DNA of 48,268 nucleotides from Patescibacteria group bacterium UBA1372 (GTDB taxonomy: Bacteria; Patescibacteriota; Microgenomatia; UBA12405). Below are positions 1 to 15,000 of this stretch, piece by piece. The position numbers and the translations under genes were made by a program. The stretch spans positions 1 through 48,268 of the forward strand of contig DBRI01000010.1 of NCBI GenBank assembly GCA_002306295.1, written 5' to 3'. Position 1 is the stretch's first letter; each line of letters begins with the position of its first letter. The notes beneath the pieces were generated by a model that saw only the letters and a program-made list of their open reading frames with translations, made no database searches and had not been told where the DNA came from.

Positions 1-2
1 CC

Positions 3-3000
3 ACCTCCGCCCCCAACCAACCCACCCCAACTCTTGTTTGTAATCCCAATGCCCCGGTCTGTAAAGATAATAAACAATACCGCTGTAATGCCATTGGCAC
101 AGACATGACTTTTGTTCACAATTGTGCCGACCAATGTAATGGAAATTTATGTAATGCCTATATTACCAATACCCCTGCTCCCACTTGTAACGGCATTTGC
201 AAACTTTATAGTCCATCAACTGGTTTTTCTTCTTGTTCCAATTATGGTATGGAAACCTCCACTGGTACTTGTGAAACCGGTATTTGCTGTAAATATCCGC
301 CAGCCTACACCTGTAAATCGCCAAATATTTGTAGAGACACCGGTGGTGGCCGGGCCAATTGTGCCTCCTATGGTCAAACTGATACGTCTGGCACTTGTCC
401 TCAAGGTCAAGTTTGTTGTGCTAACAAACCAACCCTTCCTCCCAGTCCTACACCCACCATTTCAAATACAAAATGCTCTTTTGATGGTAAACAATATTCC
501 GTTGATGCTGAAATTTGTGGAAGTGGTGGTCTTTTTAGTCGCTGTAAAGATGGTCAGAAATGTACCTGTGGTAGTGATGGTAAGTGGCAAGTTGTCACTT
601 GTCCTAGCGGAAGTTGTCAAGCTGGTAAATGTACCCAACCTTGTCTTTTTCAAGGTCAATATTATGGACCAGACAAAACTGTTTGTGATACTGCCAACAA
701 CAAAGCCGGTACTTGTTCCCACAATGGCCAATGGATATGGATAAATTGTGGTTCTGTCAAATATTGCCAAGATGGCCTATGTTTGCCAAAAACTTGTTGC
801 TGTATCAGAAGTGTTTCTACCAATATCTCATCAGTCTCCGAAACATGTCAGTTATATTCAGGCTCGTCCTGTGGAGCTCTAAGTAGTCTATCAAGTCCGG
901 CTTATCAAGCCGACCCATCCAAGTGTCAATCTTCTCAAACTAGTTCTGTCTCTTCCCCCACTCCCACTATCGCTCCTACGTCTACCCCGGCTATTAATCC
1001 AAGTGGTGTAACTGAAGGTGGTTATTGCACCGGTTCAATGCCGGTCTGGTGTGGAGGCATACCTGCCAAACAATATATTTGCACCGGCAACACCTGGCGC
1101 TCCGTTGCCACCTGCACCAACGGTTGTCTTGGTAACCGTTGCACAGAAGTCGTCAACAATTGTGACTATATTATTTTAGAAAGAAAAGGTCAGTGTGGTT
1201 CCTACTGTCCAAATTTAAACGAAATTCAATTTAAGGTCCAAACAGGTAAAAGATTAGCTGATGGTTCTTGCGAAATTGCCTATAGATGTTACCCCAGAGC
1301 TGAATGTACCGTTAACACAGGTTGTACCAATGGCCAACTAAACGATGCCAAATGGTGTTTTGCCGGCCAACCTTGTACTTGTCAAAACGGAAAAATAGAA
1401 TGTGGTGAATATTGTACCTACGGTTGTCTTGATGGTAATTGTGGCACCCCCGAAACTGTTGACCAAATTAAATTTACTAGTAACCTAACCACAGAAGACT
1501 TTTTCACCCTTAACGATCAAGAATTAATTATCAAACATTGTCAAAATAAAGGCGGCACTCCTGATCAAGTTCAAAATTGTCTTTCCAATACCGACATTGA
1601 AAATCTTCTCAAAGATCTTGATCCCAATCTTGAATCAACCATCATGGATTTAAGGCAAGCCACCCTTCGTAAACTTGATTATTTAAATATGGACAGGCAA
1701 TCCCTGGCTCAAAAATATTGCAACGGTATTCAGTCTTGTATGACCAGTTTTAATCCTGATAGTTTATTATCTGGTCTAACTCCACAAGAAATCGAATCAA
1801 TCAAACAGCAAAAAGCCAATCTTGAAATTCAGACCAAAATTCAAGATTTTATGGCTCTAAACCAACAAGATCTTCTTAGTAAATATTGCCAATCCAATCT
1901 TTCTTGTATCAACAGTTTTACACCAGAAAGTCTTTTGTCTGGATTAAGTCAGACAGACAGAGATCGTCTGATCAAACAAAAACAAGCTGCCGAAATATTA
2001 TCTCATTATCAAAATACTTCTTTGGTCTCAGCCAACACCAATATTAGTGCCGAAGAAGAAAGATACTTAGTCGGTAAATGTCTTGAATTAGGTGGAAGTT
2101 GTCAGGATAAACAATCTGCCCTAGCATTTTTACTGAAGCTATCCTCACCTGACCAATCAGATTCAAACTATAGCTATTTCTTAACTCAACTCGAAGATCA
2201 AAAACAGTTACGTCAAGATGAATTAGATGCTTACAATCGCATCGCCAAAACTCTTACCAACTTAGGCATCATTAATCCCTATACCGGTTTATTAGATCCA
2301 AAATATCAAGGTCAATCTTTCGTTGAACTTGAACAAAAGTTAATCGACTTAAGGTCAACTGATCCAGCTATAAACGCCGTTATTATCTACAACAATCTTA
2401 CTGCTGGTGCCGCCAAAAGAGGTATTGATATTGCCTATGCCTCTGATGCTACCACCTGGGATTTTATTAGAGGTAACTTAACCTATGCTGCTCCTGCCGG
2501 TGGTATGGCTGCTGGTATTGGCGCCCTAGCCTTAGCTCCTCTTGCCGGTTCCGCTGCTCTTACCTATCTTGGCACTGGTATGGGAATATCTGGTACAGTC
2601 AATAGTCTTTCTTATACTGCTGAAACTTGCGGTGGAGATAATATGGATAGCAGTAAGTGTGCCATGGCAATCGCTCGGACCACTTTTATGGCCGCCAGCA
2701 CCGGTATCGGTGTCGTTTCTTCTAGTGCCAATCTTATTTCTCAATCAACCACTAATTCTGGTTTATTAGGGTTAACTGGAAGATTAGGTACTAGCTCTTT
2801 TGCCACTGGTACAGGGATAAAAGTTGCCAATACTTTAGTTTCTGGAGCCGGTACCGGTATTTTCGGAGTCCAAACAGTTCAAAGCTATCAACAGGAGGGT
2901 TTAAGTTTCAATACTTTTGTTAATGCTTCTATTGCTCTCACTTCAGCCGGCCGTTTTGCATCATCTCTGGCCGGTCAAAGTAGTCTATCTGCAGTTGCCC

Positions 3001-6000
3001 AAACTACCACCACCACTGTTGATAATACTTCAGATCTAATCCAAGCCACTGTTTCTTGTACCAGCGCTACCTCCGACATGACCAGAGTTGAAGATTGTAT
3101 CAGAGATATGGTTGCCCTCTTAAATGATGCCAGTCAACTCGGTCAATCTCCCAACGCCCGAAGAACTCTTCAAGATACTATTGATCAGACTACTAGGGGA
3201 AATATTGCCAACTCCGATCCTATCAATAGATATTTAACTGAAATAGCTCAAAGGACATCTTTAGATATTGATACCGAAATTAATAAAATAAATGATTTAA
3301 GACAAGCACAGTTAGCTTCAAATCCAGATGATATTGACGGTATCAATGCCAGGTTTGACCAGCAGATAGAAGCTTACAAAACCACCCAAAGCCGTCAGAT
3401 CTACGATACGTCTAGATTATTGGGGCGAATTCAGGAAGACGGTTTAAATATTGTTCTCGCCGATGACCAGGGTATCCCCAGACCTATTGTCGATGTTCAA
3501 AAGGAAGTCGAAACTATTTTAGCCCAAAGAAATCCAATCATCAGAGATTACCAACAACAAACCAAAGCTACTATTGATCAAATGGATGAACCCACTCTCC
3601 TTAAATTTATTTCCGATAACGCCCTCCCAGCTCGAATTATCGACACCGATGGTAATCGTCTGGATTTAGATGGTCTCAGAAAATCGGTTGCCGATGCCTA
3701 TTCAGTCAAAGCCACAGCCGACGCTAGGCTGATTGCCGATGCTGTTATCAAAGCCAATGATGCCGGTCAGTCTCTTACTTATAGGAACCCGGATGGCACC
3801 TTCAAGCCATTAAGCGATATTATTCCGCCCAAATCAGCTGATATTGCCCAAGCTGAACAGGTTAAACAACCAGACCAGCCAGACGTTCCCGTTGCACCAA
3901 AATCACCAAATATTTTAGACAAAATTGCTGGATTTTTTAGACCAGCCCCACCCTCTACCTCAGACATCAAACCAGCCGAAGTTCCATTTACTCATCAGGA
4001 CCTCAATCGTCTGGCCGATAATATTAGTCAAGGTCACGTCACTGTTAAACCTTCAACTGACGATCAGGGCAATCCCGTTTACCGACTTACTACCCAAGCC
4101 AGTGCTAGTCAAGAGACTATCGATACTGTTGACAGATTAAACAAAGTTATTTCAGATTTTGAAGGCAGTTTTGGTCATCCCATTCGTCAAAACCAGCTTG
4201 ATTTACTTCTGAAACCAGAATCTATCAGACAACTTCAGGCTGGTGGCGGCAAAACTACAGTTATGGCTCACTTAGAAGCCATTGCCAGAAGAAATGTAAT
4301 TTTTGCTATGCCCAATCAAACCGATGCTGAATCCTTTGTCAGAGATGTTCAAGCCAGATCAGATTTTTATGTCAAACAGGGTTTAGAGGTTGTCTACTAC
4401 GATAGTAATAGGGGATTTTTAAGTATAGATGGTGATTTTAATATCGCTAAAGCCAGACAAATCGATTTTGATCAAATTTCCAAAATGGCAAATGCCGCCC
4501 AAGCCGACCCCACTCGTAGAGGTTTTATCATAGTTACCACATCAGCTGACAATGCCTGGGGTACTATTCGTGGTCGTCAAAATACCTCTCCCACTGATAA
4601 ATTTATTTACGAGGCTGTTTTTGGTTCCAGAGATTTTCATCTAGTTGTTGATGAGATTGGATCTGTCGTTCAGGGTGAATATTCAGTTTCTCAAGGTAAA
4701 CCCGCAAAGTTATCCCAAATCACTGACTCAAACCAAATTTATGGCTACAAAAAAGTCTCTGATTTGATTAGCGCCAGTACGACCGTTGACAATATCGACC
4801 AAGTTAAAAAATTACTCTCCCAAGTTCAGGAGCAGTTATCACAGGGTGGTTCAAATCGGGATTTATTTTTCGAATGGGATGGCATCACCAGGCCCTATCC
4901 TAAAGATCCTGGTATTGTAAACTCTTCTTACGCTTCTTTAATTGATGCTGCCTTAGTTCGGGCCAATGGCAAAATCTCTCCCCAATTTGAAGCCGAACTC
5001 AGGGCAATTGCTCAAAAACTTACAGATCCATCTATAGATAGTGAGGCTGCCAGAAAATTATTCACAGATACACTACAAAAAGTTCAACAAGGAGACGACG
5101 CTTCTGTACTAACCGATTTATCCTATATGACTTCCTATCTCCAGTCCAAATGGCATATTATGTCTATGGTCCCGGGTAACGATTTTGGTTTAGAATCCGG
5201 TGATCTTGTTATAAGGAAATTAGGTGGCACTAGTGGAGAAAAATTTTCCCAAATTACCGATCTAATCGCCATGCAAACCGATGGACTTGCTATGCTAAGA
5301 TCAGCTGGTATAGACATAGGCGAAGGTATAATTGCTCCTATTGGTGATATTACCTATACTCCCGATTCTTTTAAAATAAGCAATTTAGAAATACTTCGGG
5401 CCAAAGCCGCTTCGGGTAAATTAGCAGGTTACGACGCTACTCCCGATACAGCCGCTAGAGCTATCGGTGTTTTAGCCACTGATCCATCTGAAAGACCCAA
5501 AAACCCAACCAATTTTGCCGTGGATAAGGATATGGCTCAATTAATCAAAAAGGGGATTGACACCGACTATATGGCCAGACACCAAAAACAAGCTCTGGCT
5601 GTTGTTATCGCAGACGATGGTGTTTCCTACCAAAACACTACCGATGCTTTCTTGTCTCGTCAAATGGAGTTAAGAGACCAAGATGAAATTACTCTGGCTC
5701 GTACTAAATACAAAACCGAATTGGAAGGTGACCAAAAGACGGAATATTTCTTTGAAACAGTCACCAGAAATGCAGACGGTACGGTTATTAGAAAAATTAC
5801 CGACACTTTTACTGACCAAGATAGCTGGGGTACTAAAATACACCAATTTTTAGCCCAGGACCCTCAAAAGATAGCCATAGTTTTTGAAGGTCGTACCCGG
5901 GCAGTTGACTTAAAAGTTGAAGAAACCAGTAAACTTGTTGCCTGGACAGTTATTGCCTCCGACTCCAATACCATGGAAGATATCACTCAAGCTTGGAAAA

Positions 6001-9000
6001 GAAATCGGGTTGCCGCCGGTACCGGAGCCGCAGAAACTTGGGACGATGCTATAAAAGCCGAATTTTCCCAATATTCACTCCTAGTAAGAAGCGGAAATGC
6101 CGATCTTACTGCCGATAATATTATTGATATCTATCAAACTAGGTTAATCGAAAAATTAGCCAGAGACAATTTCGATACCACTTTAAGACAAATTGCCGAA
6201 ACTCCCAAATCCGGTATCGACACTGTCAGAGCTTTGTTATCAGATAGATCAGATTTTACCAAAATTTCTGCCGATCTTGATACTGTTTTGACCAATGTTG
6301 ACAGGGTTATTAGAGCCAGTGTTACTGAAATTTTTTACAAACCTCTTGATTCCGATCAAATTGCCGACGTTGTCTACAATCGGGGTCAAGCTGTTTATGA
6401 TCAGCTAAAAGCTGGAGTAGACACTATAGTCGATCAATACAAACTAACCACCCAAGAAGCTGAGGTCATCCGCCGTCAATTAGGTATAGATGAGCCTTAT
6501 ATAGCCCGTACCACTTTTGATAATATTTTATCTCAACCATCCAGAAATCCTGATTTAAGTCTGATCGGTCCTTCCGGTTTAGTCAGAAATTGGGCTATGA
6601 CCAATTCAGAAAGTGATCTTCCCAAATATGCTTGGGCCCAATCAGCTGATGCTGATACTGTTGCCATCCAAACTGAAGTTATTAGACAATCCATAGTCCA
6701 AAAAAGACTTGTTGATGTTCAGACTCGAGTCAATCAAATTGCTGATTCTCTAGGTAGATTAGAAATCCCCAGAGGCTATGACATTACTACCGGCCTTACT
6801 GCCAATTTCCTTCAGACAACTTTAGGCCTCTGGTCAGGTAAAGATATTGCCACGGCCGTTAGTCACATTAGCTCTCAAGTCAATTCAGGTCAAATTACTA
6901 CTCAAGCCACCCTGACTCAGGCTTTACAACTAAACTTAACTCCCTTAATTGACGACACCGTTTTAAGGCAATCTGTCATCGATTCTATTATGTCAGGTCC
7001 TGTTGCCCAATCTCTAAAAACAGACGATATTGCATCTTCTGCCACTGCCAACCAAACCGAAGAACCCGCTCAAGTCCAACAATCGGTCGAACAGCAGCCG
7101 GCCGAAGAACCGGTTACCGTTCCGGCTCAAGCCCAAGTCAGCCAGGATACTATAGATAAAGCCAATACTCTTCGTACCACTTCCAAAGGTAGTCAGGAAT
7201 CTGTTGAAGATTACACCAATCGTATCAATAGTTTGTGGCAAGAAAGGCAACAGTTAATTGACGTCGCTCAAGCTCTTCACCTCGATCTACAGGCTAGTGT
7301 TGGTGACCAGCCCTGGTCAACTTTTAAAACCAGAGCCACTTCTTATATCTCTCAAGCCCAAAAATTAAATCAGCAAGCCCAAGACATCAGTTTAGATCTT
7401 GGCACCGGTTTACTTACTCTTTCAGACATGTCAGCCGCCATTAAGGCCAAACAAGCCGAAATTGATACTCAACGTCAAGCTGCTGCCGAAGCTGACAGAT
7501 TAGCCCAAGAAGCCGCCAAAGCCCAAGCTGAAGCCCAAGCCAAACAACAAGCCGAGCAAGTTGCCAAAGCCCTAGCCGATGCCAAACAAAAAGCAAAATC
7601 AGACTATGGCATTACTGCCTCTGGTCTAACTATTGAACAAGTCCAACAACAGGTCGACCAAATTAAAAAAGAAATTGACCAACTCCAAACCGATTCAGGT
7701 CTTACTTTTAGGTCAGATAACCCCTCTGAATCTTTTGCTGCTTTCAAAACCCGTGCCCAAACAGAGATAGCTAATCAAGCCAAACAAAAAGCCCAAGCCG
7801 AAGCCCAAGCTAAACAAGCCGAAGAAGAGGCTAAAGCCATTAAAGCCTTGACTGGCAATATACACACTCAATTACAAGATATCGACACAACTTCCAACAA
7901 TCCAGATACTCTTCAAAAATCTTTAGATAGTCTTACTGAGATTCAACAACAACTTCAATCAAATCCTCTCTATCAAACAAACTCAGATCTCCAACAGCTT
8001 AATACTGATATTCAATCCCAAATCGACCAAACTCAAGATAAAATCACCTCTCTTCAAACTGAAGTTGACCAACCTAAACAACCATCGCTACCAATTCCCG
8101 ATTCTTTTCTACTATCAGAAGGAGAAGAGATACCTGAAGAATATCAATCAACACATGAAAAAAACATTGATGCCTGGGGTAATATTGTTTTTCAATCAAA
8201 ATTAGATCGAACACCGAACCCAAGATATTTAGATACACTTAAACAAGTTTCTGAATTATGGAAAGCTACTATCGAAGGAGAACAACAACAGCTTAAATTT
8301 ATTGGTGCACTTTTGTCACCCGAAGAAATAAATAAACTCTATGCTTCAATCGATACGTTATCTCAATATCCAGAATTATACAAGTTATCTAATTTTGATT
8401 CATACAATCCTTGGATTATAGCCCAAGGTTCCACATTAGAAGAAAAGATTAAACTTTTAGAAAATTATAATGGTAGAAACTTACAATATGACTCTTTTCT
8501 AAATACTCCGGCATTTAAAAGAATTGTAGAAATATCAGAAAAAATTAGATTAAAAGATAGTTTAAGTCAATCAGATTTAGCGTTTATAGATGCTTTATCA
8601 ATAGTTCATCAAGATATTTCACTTCATCTTGACGCGGATTATATACACGAATTTGTAATCAATCCAATTACTAGAAGATTTATATTATCAAACCTAGTCG
8701 AACGTTTTTTAGTAAGACAATTAGTTCCCTCAAATGCACTTAATGATCATCAAAGCAGATTCGAATTATTTAAGCAAACACTAGAAAACAGAGGGATCAC
8801 CCTACCAGACTGGTTTTCTGGTCTCCAAGGTTCGGAACTTTCATTTGGTTTACAGATTTCACCTACATTACCTATTGCCAATGCGGTCATAAATTTTTGG
8901 TTCAGATCATATCTTACAGATACTGATTATTTTGGTGCGATTATTGACCATGAAAACGTTCACAGATTAATCGAAAAGTCTAGTCAAAGAAGTTATTTTG

Positions 9001-12000
9001 AAGGTAGAACAACAGACTATCAAGAACCTCCAGATAGCTTTACTTCTGAAGAGATTTATACCGAAGCAATGACACTAATTATAAGAAATAATGGAAACAT
9101 TCAAGCAGCCTTAGAAGATAATGCTAGGCATGGTTATACATACTATCACTCTGGTGTTCATGAACTTTTAAAGATTTTACTTGAAGTGAATCATACATCT
9201 GCTGATGAATATATGGCTATCAAATTAATGATTCAAGGATTTTCAAATGTAGCCAAAGAAAGTCTTTTTTATCAGCTTGAGCTGTGGTACGACCAAAATA
9301 TTGCTGTAAATGAAAAACCATCTTTTAGTCAAAGAATGTTTGATTTTTCTGATGAGAAGTTATACGGCAAATCAAAAATTGAATATAGCGTTGCCAATAA
9401 TACCATTCAAGATTTTTCATACACCAGGTCAAAGATCAGACAAATATCACCTGAATCCATGCAAATGCCATCTCTTGACTCAAATAGTATCGAAGGATAC
9501 AAAAGATATTATCTTGATTATCCTTATGAATTACTATATACCTCTGTCTGGTCAGGCGAAGCCCGCGATAAATTTAAACAAACTCTTTTAGCAGATGATC
9601 AAGTTCGCCAAGAGCTTTCAGATTGGTTAATACAATATTATCAAAACCTTTCTCATATCATAAGTAGAACTCTAGAAAATAATGGCATTCCTCTACCATT
9701 ATTTTACGAAGAGTTAAAAAAGCCTCACCAGACCTCACCCCCAACATTTGTACGGGGAATAGTTGACGGTCTGTCAAATACTTTTACCAATATTATCCCA
9801 AATCTTAACTTATACCTAATTACCAATATCAATAGTTGGGATGATGTTATGGGTAAAGTTACTCTTCTTAGAAGTACTGTTAATTTACTTTCCAAAGACG
9901 ACCTTGACCAATATATTTTTACTCCAGAAACCTCAGTCTCTGATTTTTCCAATGATCAAACAAACAGACTTCACGTACAGATATTATTAAACAATACAGG
10001 TTTATCTGAAGAATATGCTCTGTCTTTAGGTATCAAAGACCAAGAATATCAGCAAGTAATCGACATTGCCTTATCTTACCTCTATCGTTACCTTCAAACT
10101 CAGCCACTTTCAAACACACCTTCATCACTTCAAGACTATCAAACCACCAATCTCGAATCCCAAGCCAAAGCCATCCAAACTCTAATAAATAACGTAAATA
10201 TTCAATTACAAGATATCGACACAACTTCCAACAACCCAGATACTCTCCAAAAATCTTTGGAAAGCCTTACTAAGATTCAACAACAACTCCAATCAAACCC
10301 CTCATATCAAACCAATCCAGATCTCCAACAGCTTAATACTGATATTCAATCCCAAATCGACCAAACTCAAGATAAAATCACCTCTCTTCAAACTGAAGTT
10401 AGTCAGCAACTTCAACAGGCTATTGAACAACCATCTCAACTTGCCCTACCTGCTCCTCAGCAAGGGGAAGAACCTATTCCACAGAAATCTACTGTCTTTA
10501 GAACACCCGAATGGATTAAATCTATTATTGATTCATTATCTCAAGCCGCCCAATCAGCCCAGCAAAGTTTTCAAGTAGCTACAACAGCTGCAATCCCTGC
10601 TTGGACAGAAATTAACGAAATCTTGACCACTATTAATCAAAAAGTCTCTTCAATGACCGCTACTGATTTTTCTTCATACCAATGGCAGGAAACTATGACC
10701 AAAAACGATTTCATTTCTCAAAACCAACCTCTTATTGTTGCTCTATTTGAATCATCAGGATTAACTGCTGACCTAAGATCTACTTCCGGTATTACTGATC
10801 AGGAATTTGAATCTTACATCCAAGGTCTGGGAGGACAACTTTATAAAAAAATAAAGGAAGTAAGCCAATTAAAACCCTTTACTCTTTTCTGGCACCAAGG
10901 TCCTGTTAGAACAGATGTGGTCAATGATGTTGCCAATAAAATCGTTACCGCTCTACCCACAGTCAAACCAACCAACCTCAATTCTGGCTTAAATCCTGTT
11001 TCTACTTCAGACAAGCCTACAATCGTTTATCGCGTAGTTTATGGCTTTTCACCCGGACACCTTCAGTCTCCGCCATCTCTAAGGTTTACAGACTTAAATC
11101 CTCAGGAGACAGAAGCCGTCAGACAAATAATTATTAAAAATCCCCAAGTCGATTTACGACAAGCACTTATATTCCACAAAGATTCGTCTTATTCAGGTGA
11201 TCCGTTTTTATCTTTCTCAATAGACAAGCAAACCGCCATAGAATTATACGCAGGAGTTTCTTCAAACTCACGTCAGAACCACTATTTGATAACAGCTTCA
11301 ATTCCAACCAACAGACTATATTCAATTGATTCAGAAAGGGGTTCTTTTAGTAACGATCAGGAATACTCTCTTATGCAGTCTCTTGATCCCTCTTGGGTGA
11401 CTGATATCCAATATTTGCCAGATTTAGAAGATGATTCTCTCAATGAAGACTACACACCTTTGGGTGATCTAACTTCTCTAACCAACGCCTCAAATATATC
11501 TCAAGTTTTAGATTTCATAGATTTATTGATAAACAAAGGTTTCGACGAGTATCAAGGTGTTAAATTATCCAAATTGAAGTCAGACATAGCTGGAGTCATT
11601 AACGGTCAACAAGGTTTAGATACTATTTCCATACCCATCTTTAGAAGAAAAGTCGAACAAATTCTTTTTAAAGAAGCCGGTTACAATATACCCTCAAGAC
11701 CTATCATTAAGAAAGATGAACAACCAACTGTCAATATCCCCCAGTCTACCTCTTCCCAGTCAGCAGATTCTAGTGCCGTCTTAGCCAAATTAAACCATCT
11801 TCTTGATTTTTCAACTGATACTTTACTTACTTACAAAACCGGTCTCGGAGATAATCTCCAAGGTTATGTTGATCAAATCAAGAATCTAATTTCCGCAGGA
11901 AATTACCAAGAAGCTCGGCAAATGATCACAAGGTTGAAGATAGAAGACATCGGCCAAATATTTACTTCATCAAGAAATCAGGCAAGTCAATATATTTCTG

Positions 12001-15000
12001 ATTACAATTTACAACAGGCCAGTTCTAGCCTAGATTATCAATTAAGATCAAGATTGGAGGAACAGAATCTTGACTCAGACCAAATTTTTGATCTGATTAG
12101 AGAAAGATTTTTTATTAATAAATCCATTCCAGCTGCACTCTTGTTTGGTAATCGATCAGATATGGTAGATACACGGTTGGGTGAAGAGCTTACTTATGAA
12201 GTTGCCAGTTATTTATCAAGTCGTTCACAAGAACAAAATAAGCAGATCGAAGATCTATTATTACTAATTGATAATTTAGAGCAATCCCAACCTGCTCAAA
12301 CTCAGTCAGACTCCGACTTACTTGCAAGTCAAATATCTCAACTTGAATCTCAACTAGGAATTAGATCAGCTGCCAAATTTGACTATCAAACAGGTATTCC
12401 GATCTCTACAGACAATCCAATACAAAGATTTCAAGATTTAAGTATTCTGTCAAAAGTAAGACATATTTATTCTCAAATTCAAACATCCCTGCAAACATAT
12501 CTGGTTAATTATTTATCACAACAAATAAATACTCTCCTATCTTCAAAATCATTTTCTTCTCCCGAACAACTCCAACAATTTATTAGCCAAGTATTTGACC
12601 AAAAATTTACTCTTATCAAGACAGGTAGACATCCACGTCCATATGATGACAATCAAACATGGCTTTGGAATACAGTTGCTTTACAGATAGTAGCCTTAGA
12701 CGCGGACAAACAGCTTTCTGACAGTCAAGTTAGATCTATTACCAACCAGCTCGCCATGTCTTTCTCAATTTCACAAAAGACTTATTATCAGTCAATTATT
12801 GATAATCTCAGTTATCAGACAAGTCAAGCCTCAAATATATTTGCTACAAGTGACATTCATGGAGATTGGGATCAATTTGTTAAATTAGCTAGTCAGACAA
12901 AACCAGATTCACCGGCAGTTTTGGATAAAAAAGGCAACTGGATTGCCCCCCAAGGTACCAGGCTGCTTGTTTTAGGAGATATGCTCGACCGTGCTCCTAA
13001 GGGTAAGCATAGTTATCAAGTTGTAGAAAATATGATGAATCTTCAAAAACAAGCCGGCAAAGATCCTCAAGGTAATGATAATGTTGTCGTCCTGATGGGT
13101 AATCATGAGTTAATTATGTTAAAAGTATTAGACATCTTTGGAAATATGTTGAATAATGGATTTAAAAAACAAGAAGCTGCCAACATCGCATCTAGCCCCA
13201 ATGTATCAGGATTTGGATTTAATATAGATCCTCAGGATATTCTGTATCTATATGACCATCCCGATCTAGTTAGCTGGATAAAATCTCTACCATTTATTAT
13301 CCAGGTTGGTAACTCTCTTTATTTCCATTCAAATAGCTATGATTATAGAAATTTTGGTTCTTCTATTGATGAAATTAATACTAATTTGCGTCTTGTAGTC
13401 GAAAACGGAAGTCATCAAATAAAAAATCCTCTTACTGACTCCACCAAACCTATTACAATATCAGATTTAGCTGAATTAATAACCCAAGGAGATCAAATTA
13501 TTATCGATTCATCTCAAGATCGTGATCCTGGTGTGTTAACTACCACAACAGTAGATCAAATTTTGGCCACCTTTGGTATTGATTTGACCAGAGGCAAAAT
13601 TATCCACGGACATGATCAAAGAGAAGGGATGACTGGTCGAACATTAGATCCAAGAGTAATCAATGTAGATAGCGGTATGTCTTTATATTACTCAGCATCA
13701 TCCGATAGGGGTACATTTAAAATTGTCGACCAAAACACCACCATAACAAATGCTTCAATAAACACTAATCAAGTTGTATCTTTTGACCCCGACGGCTGTT
13801 CTAGTTGTGCTCTTGTTCGTCGAAAAGTCGAAGACTTTATTGACCAGGCCAAAAAGAAAGGTAAAGATGCTATCGAGTGGACATGGGCCTTTGGCGCTGC
13901 CAATGACCATGATTTCAGAAACGATCCCGAACAATTCGAATTAAATTTCCTTATCTGGCTACATAGTTTCTTTGTTAGGCAGGACAAATCATCCCTCCGT
14001 ATGGCCAATCTTTGGGGCCAAAGGACCACCGATGTGATTCTGGAATTAATCACTCAAGGTGGTTTAGACCCATTAAGTTTAATTGACCTAAACTTTAGAT
14101 TAGCTAGAGTTGAACAGCAATTATCCGAGCTAAAAGATCTAGAAGCCTCTCCGTCTTCTCCCTTGGTTGTCGTCAAAGACAATCTTATCGAGTTGAAAAA
14201 TTTATTCAACCGTACTTTTGGTCAATCGACTTCTGATACTGCTTCTGATCTTAGTCTCGACCTACCTTTTACCAATAACCCTCAAACAACAATCGATGAA
14301 TTTAGCAGTCTGGTAGGTAAAGATTTCTGGCAAGCCTTCAATAATTTACCGGATGATACCAACTTCTTCCACATTCAGGACATCGGCTCTACCACTCAAG
14401 TCTGGTCTCTGGATCTAAATGATTTACTTAAAAATTATGAAGTAACAGATGATCTTATTTTTGAAACCTTCAATTTGGCTGACCTCAAATCATTTATTCA
14501 GGAAAACAATCTGGATTTAAAAACCATTATCGCTCCCGACATGTCCAATCCTTTAAGCTTTCTACTGATTAAAAGGCAAATCCTGCCACCCCTGCTTATC
14601 AAAACCTACCTTATGACTGACGACGGAGCCTGGATCGAGGCTAGCTTACATCTCTTAGATAATGTAAATACTCTATCTCCTTTACCTGGTGATATTTACT
14701 ATTTTTCAACCAATATCGAACATATAGATAACTATTTCTATGTTTTCTACCATCACCATCAAAATTCCTTTATTTTCCTCAACTATGGCCCATCCTGGTT
14801 TGGCATTAAAACTGGTGCCAGAGAGCTGCAGACAGATGACACCTTCAATCTTTTTGGTAAAACATTTGAATACAAAATCCTCCTCGACGGTTCAATTCAA
14901 ATCACTATCTCCAATCCATCCCCGTTAACTTTCGATAACTACTTCCTCCCTTGTCAAGGGGAGGATGGAGGAGGGGTTTTAAATCTTATTTCCAATCTCG

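Noticed and set aside
112..744. A 210-residue open frame in another phase of the giant gene
   Set aside because: It is a low-complexity shadow (Val/Pro/Leu-rich) of the Cys-rich coding frame and has no start signal.
7014..7250. Minus-strand frame within the giant gene
   Set aside because: No family features; it mirrors the codon bias of the plus-strand gene.
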